DNA from: Cylindrobasidium torrendii FP15055 ss-10
Lineage: Eukaryota; Basidiomycota; Agaricomycetes; Agaricales; Physalacriaceae
Assembly: GCA_000934385.1 (NCBI GenBank)
Contig: KN880463.1
Span: 62,001 to 126,000, forward strand
Direction: 5' to 3'
Length of the DNA stretch: 64,000 nt
The notes below the pieces were generated by a model. It did no database searches, was not told where the DNA came from, and worked only from the letters and a program-made list of their open reading frames with translations. Below are positions 60,609 through 64,000 of this stretch, one piece after another. The position numbers and the translations under genes were made by a program. Numbering within the stretch: the first letter of the stretch is position 1; every line of letters begins with the position of its first letter.

Positions 60609-60683
60609 TTTGTTAATCGAGTGCTGTGTGTGTGGTGGTTTAAGCGCAAGATTTACGTGGGGGGTATTCTGCATTCGACCCTA

Positions 60684-60690
60684 CTATATA
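60684..60690 (-). promoter_or_regulatory. TATA box of the small hypothetical gene
   Basis: TATATAG on the minus strand, about 75 bp upstream of the ATG at 60608. Consistent with real transcription of the triplicated-exon gene. Confidence 0.4.
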
Positions 60691-60817
60691 TGATTTTGGG
60701 ATATGGAAGGGGCTATTTGGTTCAGATTGGCGCTTTGATCGGCTAGGGGCGAGACGTGACCGTGATATCTCTATAGGGAGCAAAGTTGATAACCTCGAGG
60801 TAAGGCTCCAACCCTTT

Positions 60818-60908
60818 CCCTTTTAAAGGGTTTATACCCTTTAGGGTAGGTCACGTTTCCCGTTTACCTTTACTTCTGTTGGTAAAGGTAAACGGTAAAC
60901 GGTAAACT
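60818..60908. repeat. Cluster of palindromes and GGTAAAC direct repeats
   Basis: CCCTTTTAAAGGG (60818-60830), the near-palindrome ACCCTTTAGGGT (60836-60847), and a perfect 13-bp inverted repeat CGTTTACCTTTAC / GTAAAGGTAAACG (60861-60873 and 60882-60894) with an 8-nt loop. Three GGTAAAC direct repeats follow. It may be a hairpin-forming remnant of a small mobile element or a protein-binding cluster. Confidence 0.65.
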
Positions 60909-61035
60909 GTTTATAAAGGATATGCCGCAATTGTTACTAGTAGGGGGCGTCTCTCTGATGCAGTCACATGACCGTGTGCAGAGTGAAGGGCCGGGCGATC
61001 ATCCAATCTTCTGATTCTCTGCGTTCGTGTCCTCG

Positions 61036-61658
61036 ATGCATTTTCAAGCAAAACAGTCACTTAGACGGGGTTCCCAGATTATGGTTTCTGAGGTACTGAC
61101 TGTTTTACGTCGGACCATCTGGATATTCAATGAACGCAGAGCACTGCGTGCGCTGCTGTTCGTAGTACCCGTCGTGTTCATCCTCTCTGTACTTGGATTA
61201 TCGCCTATCTTCTTGTTTTAAACCCGGTTGTGGAATTGTGGCTCGAGCTGCCTGTCGAAGTGGACTACTACTACAACAGCAGTGCAGATGCCCAGAGCGT
61301 ACGTCTTGGATTCCGGTGTATTCACGTTTTCTCACAAGAAGCTCGTCCAGGAGGTTTATTTCTGGAGGCAGATCTTTCTTCACCCCGTCCCTGGCGCATA
61401 CACCAAAAGAACCTGTTCGACGTTGCCGTATCTGGCGCCATTGATTCTAGCAAGGGTTCCTTCTGCCACTTCTCCAAGCCTGAACCCGGCCTAAACTCTG
61501 AGCGCATAGCTTGTTTCAATGAGAACTTCGATCCGTCGCGTCCTTCATCGAATCCAAGTCACCTGCGAGGCCCTTTGCGCTCTTCATTAATGAAATCGTC
61601 CTGGCAATCATTGGGCAAATACATCTGCGTATGTTCATGCACATTCACTGTCAAATGA
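61036..61658 (+). pseudogene. Possible broken membrane-protein gene
   Basis: A frame from the ATG near 61036 codes RRALRALLFVVPVVFILSVL (a good membrane segment) and ends at a TAA after PIFLF. The next frame continues with coding-like sequence (VVELWLELPVEVDYYYNSSA, then FLEADLSSPRPWRIHQKNLF). A one-frame change between them, with no obvious intron, suggests a disrupted gene. No family was recognised, and chance is possible. Confidence 0.25.
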
Positions 61659-62475
61659 GAGGTGAGAGATGAGACTGACATTGAATCAAAACGTTCGTCG
61701 ACAGCGCCGGGTACTGGCATGGTCGTCAATAAGTAAGCACTATCCAGCTGTTGGTTGATGATGGGGAATCCTCTCCGCACGGTATTGCCAACGAACAACT
61801 TCAAGTTTAACTGGGTTTTAGATGCTTCATAGCGGCACCATCAGATTATTCGAATACGCAGGCAGGCGCAACGGATTTCTGGGAAGCGGACTAACGGAGG
61901 AAGTTGCAGACCGTAGGAAGATGTAAACGAGATGTAAGTAGTATGTAGCTTTCAATGCGGCGGCGCCAGGATCGCTTGCCGCCTTTCGTATACGCTATGC
62001 AGTACGTACTAATATAGCGTGTGCGTCTGCGGTCCCTGGAGTGCTACATAGTAAGTATTGCGAGGCGCAGGGATATTTGAGAGCGAGACGATGCGGCCGC
62101 GTTGGTGCCATTCGTGGTCGTGGGTTCACGTTCACAGTGGTCGGAGTCCCCACCAGCGAGTTAACGGCCCCAAGATCGTTCGAGGTTCATTTCCCTTGCC
62201 CTGGCTCGATAGGCCTGCAGTTGCTAGCTATTATTCGATTCGCCTCGGCCGTCTATGTTGGTGGCTGGGGCTAACCATGAACAAGACTGAAGTTCTCTGG
62301 TTGCAAACCGCTGCGATAGGTAAGTCCGCTGCATTTGGGAAGCGTCAGTTGACGTAGAATTGGCCGGAATGTGGCCGGAAGCATGAGGGGGAGGCAGAGA
62401 GCCATGAGTCATCTAGTTTATGAATGAGGTAAATCGAGCTTTGATATGAAATTGGAAGTTTCGATGGGTCCGCAA

Positions 62476-62484
62476 TATATATAG
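62476..62484 (+). promoter_or_regulatory. TATA box of the MFS transporter gene
   Basis: TATATATAG, about 70 bp upstream of the MFS start codon, in a GC-rich setting. Confidence 0.5.
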
Positions 62485-62553
62485 GGCGGACGCTGGCTTT
62501 TATAAATCGTCGCTCTTCTCTTTTTCACCACCATCATCCCGCGCACGGTCAAG

Positions 62554-64000
62554 ATGACGGCCACCCAAGTCGACGAGGAGACTCCTCTGCTCCGTCAGGA
62601 ACAGACGAAGCCCAAGCGGACGCCTCTTCCTTGGTTCCAACTGTTCATCGTGCTTGTCCTCCAACTGGCCGAGCCGTTGACCTCGCAGGTTATCTATCCG
62701 TTTGCCCCACAGGTGCGCCGCCTTTTCCTCTCTCGTCGCATCACTCACACAGCGCAGCTCATGCGGGATATTGGCGTTACACACGGAGATGAGACAAAGG
62801 TTGCCCACTATGTTGGACTCATGGTGCGTTCTTGATCTCGCCTTTGGATGTAACTTACGCGACTTTCAGCAATCCCTCTTCTTCTTCACACAAGCCTTCA
62901 CTGTCCTTCACTGGTCACGGCTTTCGGATCGCATTGGTCGCAAGCCCGTTATTCTTACAGGCCTCGCCGGCCTCGCAATTTCGATGTACTGTTTCGGCCT
63001 CTCCAAGACGTTCCCCGGCCTTGTCACGAGCAGAGCTCTGAACGGCGCCTTGAGTGGGTCCCACGAGCTTGCACAGTCTCCCAAGCTGATCTCTGCGCAG
63101 ATGGAAATATTGGTGTGATCAAGAGGTGGATTCCGTCGACATCTTCTCGCTACTCAACTGACAGTTTACAGTATGATGGCGGAAATGACAGACTCGACAA
63201 ACATCGCTCAGGTGTGTTCGTATTACGTTTGAATCACCCTTGTAGTAATAAGTTCCAGGCATATGCATACATGCCCATCTCATGGTCGACTGGAGCTGTC
63301 CTCGGCCCAATCATTGGAGGAGCTCTCGCACGACCTGCCGACCTTTATCCTGACCTGTTCGGCGACTCCCAGTTCCTCAAGGACTATCCGTATTTTCTGC
63401 CTTGCGCCATTCCTGCCACTTTTACCGTCATCGCGTGGTTTGTTACGCTTTTCTACCTTCAGGAAACTGCCCACGGAACGACAAGCTGGCGGGAACTGTT
63501 TCGTGGTGAATCCTCCAAAGCAACAAAACCGACAAGTCCAGTAGTTGAGGACCCCGAAGAGCGTGCGGTTCCCATCTCGAAGCTGTTCATTCGCAAAGTC
63601 GTCGTTGCAGGTGCAAACTACGCTATGCTTTCTCTCTGCGAGATTACGTTCCGTGCTATTCAACCTGTCTTCATGTCAACTCCACACGAGCTTGGGGGAC
63701 TTGGACTGACGCCGTCTACTATTGGAAAAATCCTCTCTGGCTATGGCATAGTCAACGGTTTGTTCCAGGTCTTCGCATTCGCTAGGCTCAACAACGCCAT
63801 CGGGTCCAAAGCGACTTTCTTAATCGGCATCGCGTCATGCATACCTTCATTTGCGTGCTATCCCATCATGAGCCATCTCATTAAAAGTCAGGGCATGTCT
63901 AGTCGCGTCTGGATAGTCCTCGCAATCCAAATCATGCTCTCCGTTCTCACGAGCATGTCGTATGGTTCGTCTTATGTCCACACTTCGATTGCACTTGCGC
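62554..64000 (+). CDS. MFS transporter, partial (runs off the window)
   Basis: Membrane transporter of the major facilitator superfamily, DHA1-like. The cytosolic N-terminus (MTATQVDEETPLLRQEQTKP) is followed by TM1 (WFQLFIVLVLQLAEPLTSQV). After two short introns come SLFFFTQAFTVLHWSRLSDR with the motif A-like LSDRIGRKPVILTGLAG, then TSRALNGALNGNIGVIKSMM and ISWSTGAVLGPIIGGALARP (motif C-like). A long central loop leads into TM7 onward (GYGIVNGLFQVFAFARL). About two thirds of a normal MFS protein is present; the rest lies beyond the window. The arrangement resembles fungal relatives of plant ZIF-like carriers. The substrate is unknown. Confidence 0.9.

Larger units (their letters stand above)
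60609..62553. other. Gene-poor, repeat-bearing stretch before the MFS gene
   Basis: It holds the TATA box of the small hypothetical gene, a palindrome cluster near 60.82-60.91 kb, a possible membrane-protein remnant near 61.0-61.7 kb and the TATA box of the MFS gene. No intact gene is supported. Confidence 0.4.

Overview
The window is nuclear DNA from a filamentous basidiomycete fungus, most likely an Agaricomycete. Nearly every gene is broken by short (about 45-60 bp) GT-AG introns. Genes sit close together on both strands. Several families are typical of mushrooms and wood-rot fungi: a velvet regulator, F-box/leucine-rich proteins and small secreted proteins. Most genes below were rebuilt by hand, joining exons at GT/AG sites where the reading frame and a known family's conserved motifs continue. 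No rRNA, tRNA, CRISPR array or complete transposon was recognised.

Layout. 0.4-10 kb, all on the minus strand except one: a SAC3/GANP protein (THP3/LENG8 type), cytochrome c1, a CYSTM-type cysteine-rich tail protein, a velvet transcription factor, a decayed TPR gene (+), and a PNK-like P-loop kinase with an RGG tail. 11-16.5 kb: sorting nexin SNX41 (+), 3'(2'),5'-bisphosphate nucleotidase MET22/HAL2 (-) and ribosome-biogenesis factor BFR2 (+). 16.7-19 kb: a macrophage migration inhibitory factor (MIF) homologue and a small secreted protein. 19.7-31 kb: sulfite reductase beta subunit MET5, tRNA endonuclease SEN2, actin-related protein ARP9 and a zinc alcohol dehydrogenase. 31-38 kb: a DUF4139 protein with an FG-rich insert, a secreted Asp-box glycoside hydrolase, and the GTPase NOG2. 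37.7-48 kb: lanosterol synthase ERG7, a LYR-motif protein, condensin BRN1, ribosomal protein eL30 and an F-box protein. 48-57.3 kb: DNA polymerase delta POL3, the ribosome-quality-control factor VMS1, phosphomannomutase SEC53 and a C2H2 zinc-finger protein. The last 7 kb is different: gene-poor, repeat-rich, and ending in an MFS transporter cut by the window edge.

Most genes are conserved housekeeping genes without operon-like logic. Two of them touch the same pathway: MET22/HAL2 removes the PAP made during sulfate assimilation, and MET5 reduces sulfite. Several divergent pairs share very short promoters (MET22/BFR2 83 bp, ARP9/ADH 80 bp, VMS1/SEC53 150 bp).

The most unusual part is 58.5-60.6 kb. 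A small gene there carries a 124-bp exon-plus-intron unit repeated three times. The extra exons are 70 nt each, so including them changes the frame, and the plausible 104-residue protein needs both skipped. Next to it lies a second, older array of about 160-bp units, each with a GGGGACGC-type core and splice-donor-like motifs.
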